Source: JBBRCE01 sp038205115
GTDB lineage: Bacteria; Planctomycetota; Planctomycetia; Pirellulales; JBBRCE01
DNA: 64,000 nt
Assembly: GCA_038205115.1 (NCBI GenBank)
Contig: JBBRCE010000014.1
Location: 1-64,000, forward strand
Direction: 5' to 3'
Shown: positions 41,891 to 51,225 of the stretch, piece after piece
Layout: each line of letters begins with the position of its first letter
How positions within the stretch are numbered: the first letter of the stretch is position 1
Notes under the pieces: model-generated
What the model was told of the DNA's origin: nothing
What the model saw: the letters and a program-made list of their open reading frames with translations, nothing else
The model's database searches: none
Program-made: the position numbers and the translations under genes

Positions 41891-43249
41891 TCAGCGAGTC
41901 GATGATCGGCTTGCGCTACGTGCGGCCAGCATGTGTACGGGCGGAATGTCGCGAATGAAGTTTTGCGCCGTCGAGTAGCTGTACGCACCTTGATAGGGCA
42001 TCAGCAGCACGTCGCCCGGCTCAATGGCCGCCGCGCGCACGTGAAAGCCAAAAATATCCTCCGGGTCGCACAGCGAACCGCAGACGCGCAGCGGCAAATC
42101 CGCCAGCGCCGGCCGCGTCAGATTGATGATCGGCACGTAAACGTGCAGGTAGCGTTCCCAGCCGATCATGTGAATGCCGCCGTCGACGATGACCAGATCA
42201 TCGCGCTTTTTATCGACCACGCGTAGCAGGTAGTGCATGGCGCGCGAGGCCACGACGCGTCCGGGCTCGGAAAAATATTCGCAGTTGCCGCCGAGCAGTG
42301 GTTCCAGATGTTCGCCAATCGCCGCGCCAATGACCTGCGCGTAATCGACCAGCGGCACGGAGTTTTGCTCGAAGTACGGCGTTTCGAAGCGGCAGCGCGC
42401 GCCGAAGTGTTCGGCTGCCAGTTTCAGCAGTTCGCCCTGCGGCGTTTCGGCCGGATAGCGACCTTCGATCTGGTGCGGTCGATATCCGCCGCCGAAATCG
42501 TAGTAGCGAATGGCGTCGCACTCGGCTGGCGAGAATTCGTTTCGCAAGCAGTTGGCCACGGCGGCAATCACGCCCGCATGCGGCGTGCCGTCGTGAGTCC
42601 AGCTCAAATGCGACTGAATGCCTTGTAGTGCCAGGCCGCGATGCGCGCTGGCCGCGCGCCAGAATCGCGGCAGTTCGGCCAGCGGGATTCCGAATTTCGA
42701 CCACGTGCCGTGCAGGCCCGTGTGAATTCGCACGCCGGCGCGAATGGGTTGCGCGGCGCTCGCGGTTACTTCGCCCAGGAGTTGCAATTCGCGAAAGCTG
42801 TCGATGTTGACGATCACGCGATCGGCATGCGCGGCGGCCAACTGCAAATCGGCGGTGGACTTGGCGGGGCCGCTGAACAAAATGCGCGGCGCGGATGTTT
42901 CCAGCGCCAGCCGCAGTTCGCGACTGCTGGAAACATCCAACCCAAAACCGCCTGCGACGGCCGCGCCAAACACCAGCGGGTGATGGTTGGATTTGATGGC
43001 GTAAAACGATCGATGCCGCGGCACGTGCGCGGCAAAGGCCATGGCGAACTCGTCGAGAATTGCCGCAAAACTGGCTTCGTCAAACACATAGCAGGGCGTT
43101 TCCTCCCTGGCGGCCAGCGCGAGCAAATCGTCGCGGCGCAGCAGCATCTGCCGGACCACGTGATCCAAATTGCCCGGCGTGGCGTCCACCGGTTCGGACA
43201 ACAGCTTGTCGACCAGCGAGCGGTGAAAGGCGGCGTTTTCGATGAACAT
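41891..43249 (-). CDS. PLP fold-III amino-acid decarboxylase (LysA/BtrK-like)
   Basis: A pyridoxal-phosphate decarboxylase of the alanine-racemase fold. The PLP lysine is in FYAIKSNHHP (K86 from the chosen ATG). Later motifs are FGLDVSSSREL, YYDFGGGYRP, EPGRVVASRA, and CGSLCDPEDIFGF, where the Cys and Asp help bind substrate, then YQGAYSYSTAQNF. These match DAP, ornithine and glutamyl-carrier decarboxylases; the exact substrate is unclear. A TTG at 43303, touching the end of the ATP-grasp gene, would add 18 residues. It is the last gene of a tight four-gene operon, which points to one pathway with the ligase and the Ntn hydrolase. Confidence 0.9.
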   Translation of the reverse strand: MFIENAAFHRSLVDKLLSEPVDATPGNLDHVVRQMLLRRDDLLALAAREETPCYVFDEASFAAILDEFAMAFAAHVPRHRSFYAIKSNHHPLVFGAAVAGGFGLDVSSSRELRLALETSAPRILFSGPAKSTADLQLAAAHADRVIVNIDSFRELQLLGEVTASAAQPIRAGVRIHTGLHGTWSKFGIPLAELPRFWRAASAHRGLALQGIQSHLSWTHDGTPHAGVIAAVANCLRNEFSPAECDAIRYYDFGGGYRPHQIEGRYPAETPQGELLKLAAEHFGARCRFETPYFEQNSVPLVDYAQVIGAAIGEHLEPLLGGNCEYFSEPGRVVASRAMHYLLRVVDKKRDDLVIVDGGIHMIGWERYLHVYVPIINLTRPALADLPLRVCGSLCDPEDIFGFHVRAAAIEPGDVLLMPYQGAYSYSTAQNFIRDIPPVHMLAARSASRSSTR

Positions 43250-43299
43250 CGGCAGGACGTTGCCCGTGGAGTGGGGTGCAATTTTGAGGCGCGGCGAAC

Positions 43300-44634
43300 T
43301 CAATCAGTGTAACGAAACTCGGCGGCCATGCGCTGGGCCAGTGCGTTGAAGGTGCCATCGGCAGCGTACATCGATAGCGACGTAAAAATACTGCCGAGCG
43401 TGGTTTCGCCATCTGCCTGCTGTCCGGCCGCGCCGAACGACAGCAATTCGAACTGCTGCTGGTCGGCGCTAACCCGAATGTCCGGACCAAGCCGGCGAAT
43501 TCGCCGCGCCTGCGCCTGGTAACTGCCGCTGATCGGCGAGCGGGTTAAAGTTGTCAGCGGCGCGCGGGCTTCGGGCAGCAGCAGGTCCAACGTGGCGCCC
43601 GCAAACGACGTCTCTGGCATTCCATAGCGCAGCGGACCGGCGGTGTAACGCCGCCGAGTTTGAAAACCTTGCAAGAATCGCCGTCCGCAATCCAGGCCAC
43701 CGCTCAGTTCGGGCCGTGCCAGCCATTGCGGAGTGGCGGCCGACATCCGCGGATTGCATTCGATGATCCACACTCGTTGCCGTGTGTCGACGAGAAAATC
43801 GACATTCGCCACACCAAAATAGCGCAGGCGATACAACTGATCTCCCAGTTTCAACAGCACGCGGTCGATCTCGCGCCGCGTAGCGGGCTCGATCCGTTGC
43901 GAGGGGATCCATTGCACGCCGGCGAAGCGCAGCGGCGCGCCATCGCCGGCGTGCGGGTAATAACATTGGCTGCGAATGGCCGAAAGTGCAATCGCGCCCG
44001 GCGTTACGAAAATGGTGATGCCGTAGGTCAGGCCTTCGACAAACTGCCGCACCAGGCAGCGCTGGCCGGGCGTGAGCTGAGCCGCTTGTGTGGCGGACGC
44101 CAGCGCCGCCCGATCATCGACAAAAAACGTGCCTTCTCCGCCCATCGAATCGGCAATCTGTAGCACCAACCGCCCACGCGGCAACCGCGGCGGCGGACGG
44201 CCGACTGTCAACGTGCCGCCGGCAGGGCAACGGATGCCAACGCTGCGCAAAAAGCGATCGAACCAGATTTTGTTTTCGAGCTTTCGCTGATGCTGAAAGT
44301 CGGCGGCCAGAAAACGAATGCCGTGCTGCCGCGACCACGCGTGCATCGCCGGAGTACACGAACTGCTGAGCAGCAGATCGCGAATGTTGCCGTCGATGAG
44401 CGTCTGCGCGAGATCGCTGTTGGCGAGCAGCGACTCGGTTGTCGGATAGACCTCGTGCCGCAACGTCGGTGCATGAAATTCCAGCACGCGATCGGGCGGC
44501 AAGATCGAGCGTGCCCAAGCCACTTCCGGAGTGCCGCTGCGCACCAGCGCATGGCCTGGCGCATCGGCCGGCAAGTAAAAGCCATCGACGCCACGCGCAA
44601 AAAAGGCAAACGCGTTGATGGGCGCTGCGGTCAT
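43300..44634 (-). CDS. ATP-grasp ligase
   Basis: A 444-residue ATP-grasp enzyme that probably joins a carboxylate to an amine or to a carrier. After an N-terminal alpha/beta domain, the ATP-binding part shows KLENKIWFDRFLRSVGIRCP, the glycine-rich VLQIADSMGGEGTFFV, RQFVEGLTYGITIFV and the metal-binding VWIIECNPRMSA (Glu-x-Asn). The GEGT loop and ExN motif look intact. The ATG at 44634 overlaps the stop of the preceding gene as ATGA, so the two are translationally coupled. It sits between the C45-like hydrolase and a PLP decarboxylase, an arrangement that recalls BtrJ/BtrK in butirosin side-chain synthesis. Confidence 0.85.
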   Translation of the reverse strand: MTAAPINAFAFFARGVDGFYLPADAPGHALVRSGTPEVAWARSILPPDRVLEFHAPTLRHEVYPTTESLLANSDLAQTLIDGNIRDLLLSSSCTPAMHAWSRQHGIRFLAADFQHQRKLENKIWFDRFLRSVGIRCPAGGTLTVGRPPPRLPRGRLVLQIADSMGGEGTFFVDDRAALASATQAAQLTPGQRCLVRQFVEGLTYGITIFVTPGAIALSAIRSQCYYPHAGDGAPLRFAGVQWIPSQRIEPATRREIDRVLLKLGDQLYRLRYFGVANVDFLVDTRQRVWIIECNPRMSAATPQWLARPELSGGLDCGRRFLQGFQTRRRYTAGPLRYGMPETSFAGATLDLLLPEARAPLTTLTRSPISGSYQAQARRIRRLGPDIRVSADQQQFELLSFGAAGQQADGETTLGSIFTSLSMYAADGTFNALAQRMAAEFRYTD

Positions 44635-45815
44635 GCGAAGAATTGTGGACAGTAGCAATCGTCGACGGTCGCAGCGCCCGGCGCGGCGTACAATTCGATC
44701 CGCCCCGGCGATGCCTGTCCCACGCAATGCGTTTTGACATCGGCGTTGGCGTACGCATACGATCCACCGCGCCGCGACGCCAGGAGTTGAACGATATCGT
44801 CCGCCGTGGGCACGCCGCTCGCCAAAACCTTGCTCACGGCGACGCAGGTTCGCTGCGTGCGGGCGTCGTAACGAGCGCGTTCGCCCAGCGGCAACGCCTC
44901 GTCTGCTAGTAGCGGCGTGGCCGATTCGCTAACGGCATTCGGCTGAAATTGCCACGCGCCGGCCACTCGCGGAAGCGATCGACTGCAAACGTGACGGTGT
45001 CCGATTTCGTGAATCGTTGCAGTGACCTGCCGCGTGCGGACGTCGATCACGTTAATGGCGCAGGCGTCAACAAAGGGACGCAGCGCCAGCAATACGCGTC
45101 GCGGCGGCAGTTGGCCCGCCAGTCGCCAAGTGAGCCACGACGCCACGCATGTCGGGCAACCCACGTCGCTGGGCGCGCGGCGAACGTGCAACGAGTCGAT
45201 GGCCTGAAATACGCCGGGCGACCAGCCGAACGCCGGCCCTGGAATCAAATATGGATAAATCAGCGAATGCAACTGCTGCTCGCCAATCTGAAACGAGACG
45301 ATTCGGGCGCGGTCGAAATAACCGATCGTGTCTTCTTCCGTATGCCAGAACAGGACCGAGGCGTCGGCCAGTCGCAGCATGCCGGTCTGACAGCCGGTGT
45401 TGTCGTCTTGCAGCCAAAAGGCGAGATCGGCGGCGGAAATCGTTTGTCCGTCAACACTCGCCGCGCGCTGCGCGCTGCGCTCCAGACCCGCTGCATTGCC
45501 CCAGGCGGCCAGGCAAGAAAAATATTCGACAATCGCCAGCGCCAACACGTCGCTACGCCCGTGGCTGTTTGCGCGCCGCGCGGCGAGATTCAGTAAATGC
45601 GTTCGGCAGCGGCGCGCCAGCGCAATTTGCTCGGCCAGCGCGGCAGAATTCGTGCTGTGCATCCTCCGCGTGACGACATCGCGAATCACCGCGCGCAGCC
45701 GCTGTCCCAATTGGCAGTGGGCATCGGCGAGCGTGGGGGCGACAATCGACAGCCGGGCAGCGCCGGTCCAACGGACCACGCGGCGTTTCAAAGATATTCG
45801 ACGAGCAGCGGCCAC
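44631..45815 (-). CDS. C45-like Ntn hydrolase or acyltransferase
   Basis: A 394-residue protein resembling the C45 family (acyl-CoA:6-aminopenicillanic acid acyltransferase and relatives). The key motif is WLQDDNTGCQTGMLRLADAS with C142 as the likely N-terminal nucleophile after self-cleavage between G141 and C142, then a strand with WHTEED and a GPAFGWSPGVFQAIDSLH segment matching the substrate pocket. The branch is divergent and autocleavage is inferred. A GTG start at 45815 fits three bases after the preceding stop; its own stop overlaps the ATP-grasp ATG. It may form or hydrolyse an amide in the pathway of the operon. Confidence 0.65.
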   Translation of the reverse strand: MAAARRISLKRRVVRWTGAARLSIVAPTLADAHCQLGQRLRAVIRDVVTRRMHSTNSAALAEQIALARRCRTHLLNLAARRANSHGRSDVLALAIVEYFSCLAAWGNAAGLERSAQRAASVDGQTISAADLAFWLQDDNTGCQTGMLRLADASVLFWHTEEDTIGYFDRARIVSFQIGEQQLHSLIYPYLIPGPAFGWSPGVFQAIDSLHVRRAPSDVGCPTCVASWLTWRLAGQLPPRRVLLALRPFVDACAINVIDVRTRQVTATIHEIGHRHVCSRSLPRVAGAWQFQPNAVSESATPLLADEALPLGERARYDARTQRTCVAVSKVLASGVPTADDIVQLLASRRGGSYAYANADVKTHCVGQASPGRIELYAAPGAATVDDCYCPQFFA

Positions 45816-45818
45816 GAG

Positions 45819-46523
45819 CTAAACAGACTTTCCCGGCGTTAAGATTTGCAACAGCGGCCCGGCGTTTTCGCCGGTAGTGGTAGTGGCCGGCAAACCGGCC
45901 AACGTCTGCGCTTCGAGCGCGTCGAGTTCGGCCACCAGTTCCTCGCCAAAAAAGGCCAGCATTTCACCGCGCTGCGCCTGATACAGCGTTTGCCCCTGAT
46001 CGACACAGATCAGCGATTGATCCAGCACCTCCGACGGCGGGCAAAGCACGCCGGATTCGATCATCAGCGGAAACAGCCAGCAGACATGCGGCTTGATGGT
46101 GTGATAATCGATGCCATTTTCCAGGCAATACGAATGAATGCCGCAGCCACGGCTGGTGCGATTCCGAAAGGCGCACGCGCCGTCGATCACTGCCGCGCGA
46201 CGAAAACTGCCGCCGGGCAGATCGGGGTCGTGATGCACTTGCTCGTTAAACCACTGCTCGCGCGGCACGCCCAGGTACGGCTCCAGCCGATCGGCGAATT
46301 CGCCCTGCAGCCAGCCGACGTTTTCCAGATCGACATCGCAACCATATTGGCAGCAAGAGTCGTGGCAGAACGTGCAATCCATACAGGCGGCGAAATAGCG
46401 GCGCACAAAGATCGCCGGATCGACGTGCGTAACCACCGGGTCGCCACGCCGCGAAGCAAACGTCCGGCTCAATCGAAACAGCGTGGCGCCGGTTGCCCGT
46501 TGGCCGGTGTCTGTGTCTGCCAT
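45819..46523 (-). CDS. Cysteine-cluster metalloprotein (YkgJ/DUF3109-like)
   Basis: A 234-residue protein with two cysteine clusters. The first is CMDCTFCHDSCCQYGCDVD and the second lies in the ACAFRNRTSRGCGIHSYCLE and HVCWLFPLMIE segments. The pattern resembles YkgJ-type iron- or zinc-binding proteins and DUF3109. The role is not known; such proteins may act in redox chemistry or metal insertion. AAGGGAG nine bases before ATG 46523 supports this start, though the frame is open to 46604. It is the first gene of the four-gene operon, with only three bases to the next start. Confidence 0.75.
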   Translation of the reverse strand: MADTDTGQRATGATLFRLSRTFASRRGDPVVTHVDPAIFVRRYFAACMDCTFCHDSCCQYGCDVDLENVGWLQGEFADRLEPYLGVPREQWFNEQVHHDPDLPGGSFRRAAVIDGACAFRNRTSRGCGIHSYCLENGIDYHTIKPHVCWLFPLMIESGVLCPPSEVLDQSLICVDQGQTLYQAQRGEMLAFFGEELVAELDALEAQTLAGLPATTTTGENAGPLLQILTPGKSV

Positions 46524-46661
46524 GTCTTGCAACTCCCTTGCCGCTGCTTGTTGCCCGCAAATCACGAGACGCGTGATTGAATTGGGATGGCCGTAGGGTA
46601 ACAATTCGCGCGGCGAACCGAAAGTGCCGCGGATGAGAATTCGCTTGCCTTCGGCTATGGA

Positions 46662-47345
46662 TCAAACCGCGGGCGGCTGCGGGCGCGGCGCGGGTTGCAG
46701 CAGCCGATCGATCCACGGCGACCAGCGCGCGGCCAGTTGTGCGGCCACCAGCGCGGCCAAGGCGCCGGCCACCACGTCCATTGTGTAGTGCGCGCGCAAG
46801 AGAATGACCGTCGAGGCTTCGAAGGCGGCAATCAGCCAGGCCAGCGGCAACAGCGCCCGCCAGCGTGTGCGGGCGAGTTCCATCGCGCCCAGCACGGCAA
46901 TACCGGTATGGCCCGAGAAAAAGAAATCGCTGGCCACCGAGTAAGTGACCAACAGCGAAGGAAATCCCGGCGGCCGCCAGATGATGCCGTCAGGCGCAGG
47001 CAGCGCGCAGAGCATCTGACAAACCTGTCGCATGCCGAACAAAATCAGCAGGCCGAGAAATGGGCGAATGGTGGGTCCGAATACCGAGCGGGCGAGCAAA
47101 AACACGCCCAGAATGTCGATCACCGCCGAACTGACAATCAGCAGCGCGTTGGCGGCTGACGGATGGTCGTTCAAATATTCGTTGTACGGCTTGGTGAGTT
47201 CGAACAGACCGTCGTTGATTTGTTCGGGATGCGCGAAGACGCGGTCGCCCAACATTTTTTGCGTGCCGAACCAGGCCACCAGCGCCAAGGCAACGCACAG
47301 CAATCGCACGGCCCACAACCAGCGGAAAGGTTTAGCGTCGGTCAT
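46662..47345 (-). CDS. PAP2/sphingomyelin-synthase-like membrane phosphatase
   Basis: A 227-residue membrane protein with about six helices. The catalytic motifs are SDFFFSGHTGIAVLGAME and RAHYTMDVVAGALAA, giving a His-His-Asp arrangement as in PAP2_C/sphingomyelin synthase-like enzymes. These transfer or remove phosphate-linked headgroups from lipids, with the active site on the outer face of the membrane. The substrate is unclear. It lies 40 bp downstream of a GDSL lipase-like gene and 139 bp upstream of the four-gene operon, same strand; it may or may not belong to it. Confidence 0.85.
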   Translation of the reverse strand: MTDAKPFRWLWAVRLLCVALALVAWFGTQKMLGDRVFAHPEQINDGLFELTKPYNEYLNDHPSAANALLIVSSAVIDILGVFLLARSVFGPTIRPFLGLLILFGMRQVCQMLCALPAPDGIIWRPPGFPSLLVTYSVASDFFFSGHTGIAVLGAMELARTRWRALLPLAWLIAAFEASTVILLRAHYTMDVVAGALAALVAAQLAARWSPWIDRLLQPAPRPQPPAV

Positions 47346-47384
47346 GCGTGGCCGTCGTCCTGCAAGGAAAAATGGGAAAACGCG

Positions 47385-48152
47385 TTACGGCGTTGGCGAT
47401 TTGCTGGCGATGATGTCTGCCTGCAAAAGTTCGGTCCAGATTTTGTAGCCGGCGTCGCTGAGGTGCAGTCCGTCCGCCACGAATAGTTCCGGCTTCGGTC
47501 GGCCATTGGCGCCCAGCATCGACGGATGCACATCCAGGTATTTGACGTGCTCGAGTTTGGTAATCTCAGCGTTGATTAGCGAATTGGCTTTGCGAATGTT
47601 GTCGATCAGCGCCCAACGCTGCACGCTGGGCTTGATGGAAATATAGACGATGGGCGTCTGCGGCAGATCGTGGCGCACGATTTTGACGAACGCCAGGAAA
47701 TCGTCGCGGACGGTCTCGGGCGACTTCATGGCTGCGATGTCGTTATCGCCAGCGTAAAACACAATCAGTCGCGGCTTGTACGGCGTGACGATCCGTCCGG
47801 CATAGCGGACGCTGTCGAAAATTTCCGACCCGCCGAAACCACGATTCAACGCGTCCAGGTCCGGAAACGACTTTTTTAAATCCCATTTGCGAATGCTGGA
47901 ACTGCCGACAAACAGCACGCCGCCCGGCGCGATCGGATGTTGTTTGTCTTGCTGCTCGAATTTGACGATTTCGCTTTCGAATCGCGGCCGTTGGGGCACG
48001 ACTGACTGCGGCGCAATTGACTGCGGCGCTTCGTTTACGGCAGGCGATGGCGACGCAGTGCCAGGCGACGTACCACCGGGCGCCAGCGGTTCAACGGCCG
48101 ACGCTAGGCAAACCGTGCCGAGCAGGACGATCGCGGTGAAATCGATTCGCAT
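47385..48152 (-). CDS. Secreted SGNH/GDSL-type esterase
   Basis: A 255-residue SGNH hydrolase with a signal peptide (IDFTAIVLLGTVCLASAVE) and a Pro/Ser-rich linker. The four blocks are visible: VLFVGSSSIRKW (block I, GxSS variant with the nucleophile Ser), NRGFGGSE, VFYAGDNDI, and VADGLHLSDAGY with the catalytic Asp-His. The lack of a lipobox suggests a periplasmic or secreted enzyme. The frame starts at 48158 but ATG 48152 follows the same signal. It is 40 bp ahead of the PAP2 gene. Confidence 0.9.
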   Translation of the reverse strand: MRIDFTAIVLLGTVCLASAVEPLAPGGTSPGTASPSPAVNEAPQSIAPQSVVPQRPRFESEIVKFEQQDKQHPIAPGGVLFVGSSSIRKWDLKKSFPDLDALNRGFGGSEIFDSVRYAGRIVTPYKPRLIVFYAGDNDIAAMKSPETVRDDFLAFVKIVRHDLPQTPIVYISIKPSVQRWALIDNIRKANSLINAEITKLEHVKYLDVHPSMLGANGRPKPELFVADGLHLSDAGYKIWTELLQADIIASKSPTP

Positions 48153-48327
48153 CAACAATTCTCGTGCGGGTTGGGAGCAGCGAAGCCGCTTTCGCCGATC
48201 GGCAGATGACAGGAGCGATTTCGGCGGCGTGCGTCGATTGTAGATGTGCAGGGCTGCGATTGCCTAGCTACTTTTTTCACGCCAGCGCCGCCGGCGACGG
48301 CCGCGCGCGCCCTGACTCCAACCGCGG

Positions 48328-50253
48328 TCACTTGGCGGCCGGCGGTTGCGGTGGAACGGTTTCTGTTTGCGGTGGCTGGGTGTTGCCCTCGGATGGCGCC
48401 GTGCCTTCGGCCGCTGGCTTGGCCACCGGTTCGACGGGCTCGGGAGGATGCTTGAGCCACAGCGCCCGCAGGCGATTGCCCGCTTGTTGGGGCGAGCGAT
48501 CGGCCAGATAATATTTGACGGCGTTATCGGGCTCGCCGAGTGCTTCGTAGGCTTGCGCCAAGTTATAGCGAGCGCCGGCGGTCCACGGTCCGTTGGGATA
48601 AACCTCCAGCGTGCGGTCCAGAAAAAAATCGACGGCCGAGCGGTATTCGCCTTGCTCAAACGTGATGACGCCGAGCCAGTATGTGGCATCTTGCCGCGTG
48701 TCGGTAGCGTAACGGATGACGTCTTCTGGCGTCATTTGCCCGCTGCGGACTTGGGGAAGTTGCTGGGCCAGCTTTTCGATTTGGCTATCGCCGGGACGAG
48801 CGGCCATATACCAGGCCTTGGCGCCTTGCTGATTGCGGGCTTCGATCACGGTGCCAGGATGCAGCTTCGAGGGATTCTCGGCATCGAAGATATCGCGGAA
48901 CTGCAGCAGCCGCGCCTGTCGCAGCGGTCCGCCACTGAAGAATTTGCGGCTCTCAGCCGCGCCGGCTTCTCGCGCCGAGGCCGCCCGCTTGGTCTCTTGG
49001 TCGTTGGCATTTTCGTCCAAATTGGTGATGCGCGTGTGTTCGCTGGTTACTTCCAATGGCCGCGTCCACAACCGGGCGGTTGCCACGTGCGGATTTTTCG
49101 ACAGCGCCGCGGCAATGTCCGCCGGCGAGGCAGATAGTACCAATCGACGGTCGTCGGGTTCCGCGCCGCCCGCTCGCTCGCCGCTCGGATGCGCCAAGCG
49201 ATGTTGCACGGCCTTCATCCGCCGCGATAAAAAGCCGGGCGAGCCTTCGATCAGCACATTCACACGTTTGAAGTCCTGCGCCTGATACGGATACTTGTGC
49301 GCGACGTCGGCGTCGAATTGCCGCAGCAGGGAGGGATTTTCCGCAAGCTGGCCGAGCGTGTAGGGTTTTCGAAAATCCATGATCGCGGTGGCGCCCGCCG
49401 GTCGATTCAATTCCTTGAGACCCGCCGTCGCATTGTCTGCAGCCGGGCTGGGGAGCGCCAGCGGAATTCCCCACAGCGTGTCGTACAGGTACAGTTCGTG
49501 TTCGTGAAGCACGCCGACCAAATGCGGCTCGTTGTCGTCCTTCAGATCAATCAGCACTGCGTCGATGTTGGCCTGTCGCAGCAGCAGCGTAAACAACCAG
49601 GCGCGTTGTGTGGCCGTGCCGCGACCGAACAGCATGACTTCCCACGGTTGGTGCAACTGCAGCACGTAACTCTTGATATCCGTTTTAACGTTAGGCTCGA
49701 TCTGGATGTTGCGAATCGTCCAATCGAACAGCAGCGTGGCCATTCGCAATGGATCGGTTTCGTCGGCGATCACGTTTTGCGTGACTTGCGACGTCCAAGC
49801 GCACTGCTGCAGGAATTCGCCGTCGTAATCGGAATCGAACGTAGTGGACGCCAGGAATTCGGGCAGTTCGGCAATGAACGGACGCTTTTTTTGCGCGGCC
49901 GGTAGCGCTTTGAGCAGCGGATCCTGTTTCCAGTCTTCCGGCGAGTCCGCAAACAATTTCGATTCGTTGAGACGGGCGACGATCTGCGTCAATGCCTGAT
50001 CGGAATCGTACTGCTCCAGGTTGTACAGCATTTCGATGCCGCTTTGGAAAAACTCCTGATGCGCGTCTTCAACGGCCGTGCGGTTGAGAGGCATCGTGCG
50101 GCGCGCCGGTTCGCAGCCGGTCAGCAGCAGCAGCGCGACGATTAGCAACCCGCAACCGCCGGCAACCAGGACGCGGCCGATTCCGCGCGCGGATCTCGGG
50201 CGCGTTGCGGCGCGGTGGCCGAGAAATGACTTTGGCCGCGGTGACGATTTCAT
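48328..50253 (-). CDS. Large lipoprotein with transglutaminase-like core and TPR-like end
   Basis: A 641-residue lipoprotein; the lipobox LLTGC puts the lipid on C47. Around 190-275 is a transglutaminase-like core (FGRGTATQRAWLFTLLLRQA then IDAVLID and HEHELYLYDTLWGIPL). The usual catalytic Cys position reads T (GTA), although a His/Asp-like pair follows, so enzyme activity is doubtful. A TPR-like segment (YNLAQAYEALGEPDNAVKYY) is near 570-595. The tail is Pro/Glu/Thr-rich. Its ATG overlaps the stop of kdsA as ATGA, so the two genes are translationally coupled even though their roles look unrelated. Confidence 0.75.
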   Translation of the reverse strand: MKSSPRPKSFLGHRAATRPRSARGIGRVLVAGGCGLLIVALLLLTGCEPARRTMPLNRTAVEDAHQEFFQSGIEMLYNLEQYDSDQALTQIVARLNESKLFADSPEDWKQDPLLKALPAAQKKRPFIAELPEFLASTTFDSDYDGEFLQQCAWTSQVTQNVIADETDPLRMATLLFDWTIRNIQIEPNVKTDIKSYVLQLHQPWEVMLFGRGTATQRAWLFTLLLRQANIDAVLIDLKDDNEPHLVGVLHEHELYLYDTLWGIPLALPSPAADNATAGLKELNRPAGATAIMDFRKPYTLGQLAENPSLLRQFDADVAHKYPYQAQDFKRVNVLIEGSPGFLSRRMKAVQHRLAHPSGERAGGAEPDDRRLVLSASPADIAAALSKNPHVATARLWTRPLEVTSEHTRITNLDENANDQETKRAASAREAGAAESRKFFSGGPLRQARLLQFRDIFDAENPSKLHPGTVIEARNQQGAKAWYMAARPGDSQIEKLAQQLPQVRSGQMTPEDVIRYATDTRQDATYWLGVITFEQGEYRSAVDFFLDRTLEVYPNGPWTAGARYNLAQAYEALGEPDNAVKYYLADRSPQQAGNRLRALWLKHPPEPVEPVAKPAAEGTAPSEGNTQPPQTETVPPQPPAAK

Positions 50254-51083
50254 GGGTTGAACTCCTCCACCAGAGCGCGGAGCCGCAAAATTCTGCCGAG
50301 CATCGCCGCGAATTGATCGAGCGGAATCATGTTGGGGCCGTCGCTGGGTGACGTCTCGGGCGTGGGATGCGTCTCAAAGAACAGCCCGTCCACGCCAATG
50401 GCGGTGGCCGCGCGGGCCAACGGCTCGACCATGGCGCGGTTGCCGCCGGTGGCCGCGCCTAATCCGCCCGGCTCTTGCACGCTGTGCGTGGCGTCGAAGA
50501 TCACCGGCACGCCCAGCGCCCGCATTTCGGGCAGCGACCGCAAGTCGTTCACCAACCGACCGTAGCCGAAAAACGTGCCGCGTTCGCACAGCAGAATGTT
50601 GCGGCAGCCGGCCGACTGCAATTTGCCGACCACATGTTTCATATCCCAGGGCGCCATGAACTGTCCTTTTTTGACATTCACCGCGCGGCCGGTTTCCGCC
50701 GCGGCCACTAACAGATCGGTCTGACGGGCCAGAAACGCCGGGATTTGCAACAGGTCGCAAACCTGCGCCGCTGGCGCCGCTTGAGACGATTCGTGAATGT
50801 CCGTGGTCACCGGCAAGCCGGTTTGGTCTTTGACGCGGGCGAGAATCTCCAAACCGCGCGCGAGGCCGGCGCCGCGAAAGCCGGCGCCGCTGGTGCGATT
50901 GGCTTTATCGAACGACGCTTTGAACACCAACTGCACGGGCAAGTTGGCAGTGATCTCGCGCAGCCGGCCAGCGATGGACAGCGTGAGTTCTTCCGACTCG
51001 ATCACGCACGGACCGGCGATCAGCAACAGCTTCTCGCCCGGACCGCAGCGGTAGGGACCAATTTCAACAGGCGTCATCGGCAC
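50250..51083 (-). CDS. kdsA: 3-deoxy-8-phosphooctulonate (KDO-8-P) synthase
   Basis: Makes Kdo-8-phosphate from arabinose-5-phosphate and phosphoenolpyruvate, a step toward lipopolysaccharide core sugar. The protein has 277 residues. Motifs are LLIAGPCVIESEELTL (the Cys is the metal ligand of the metal-dependent class), KASFDKANRTSGAGFRG, DIHESSQA, ARQTDLL, NVKKGQFMAPWDMKHV, CERGTFFGYGRLVNDLRS and FDATHSVQEPG. The Cys makes metal-dependent catalysis likely. It lies directly upstream of the lipoprotein gene, with a 4-base overlap. Confidence 0.96.
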   Translation of the reverse strand: MPMTPVEIGPYRCGPGEKLLLIAGPCVIESEELTLSIAGRLREITANLPVQLVFKASFDKANRTSGAGFRGAGLARGLEILARVKDQTGLPVTTDIHESSQAAPAAQVCDLLQIPAFLARQTDLLVAAAETGRAVNVKKGQFMAPWDMKHVVGKLQSAGCRNILLCERGTFFGYGRLVNDLRSLPEMRALGVPVIFDATHSVQEPGGLGAATGGNRAMVEPLARAATAIGVDGLFFETHPTPETSPSDGPNMIPLDQFAAMLGRILRLRALVEEFNP

Positions 51084-51225
51084 GGATCACCTTCATTGCT
51101 GCCAGAGTTCGAATCCTAACGCGGTGCCAGTCAATCGGAGCGCAGGCGAGCGACGCCAACCGCCCCGCGCGGCCCATTCCTTGCCGCGCTGACGACTGAC
51201 GACCGCCGGATGCCGGTCGCCATTG

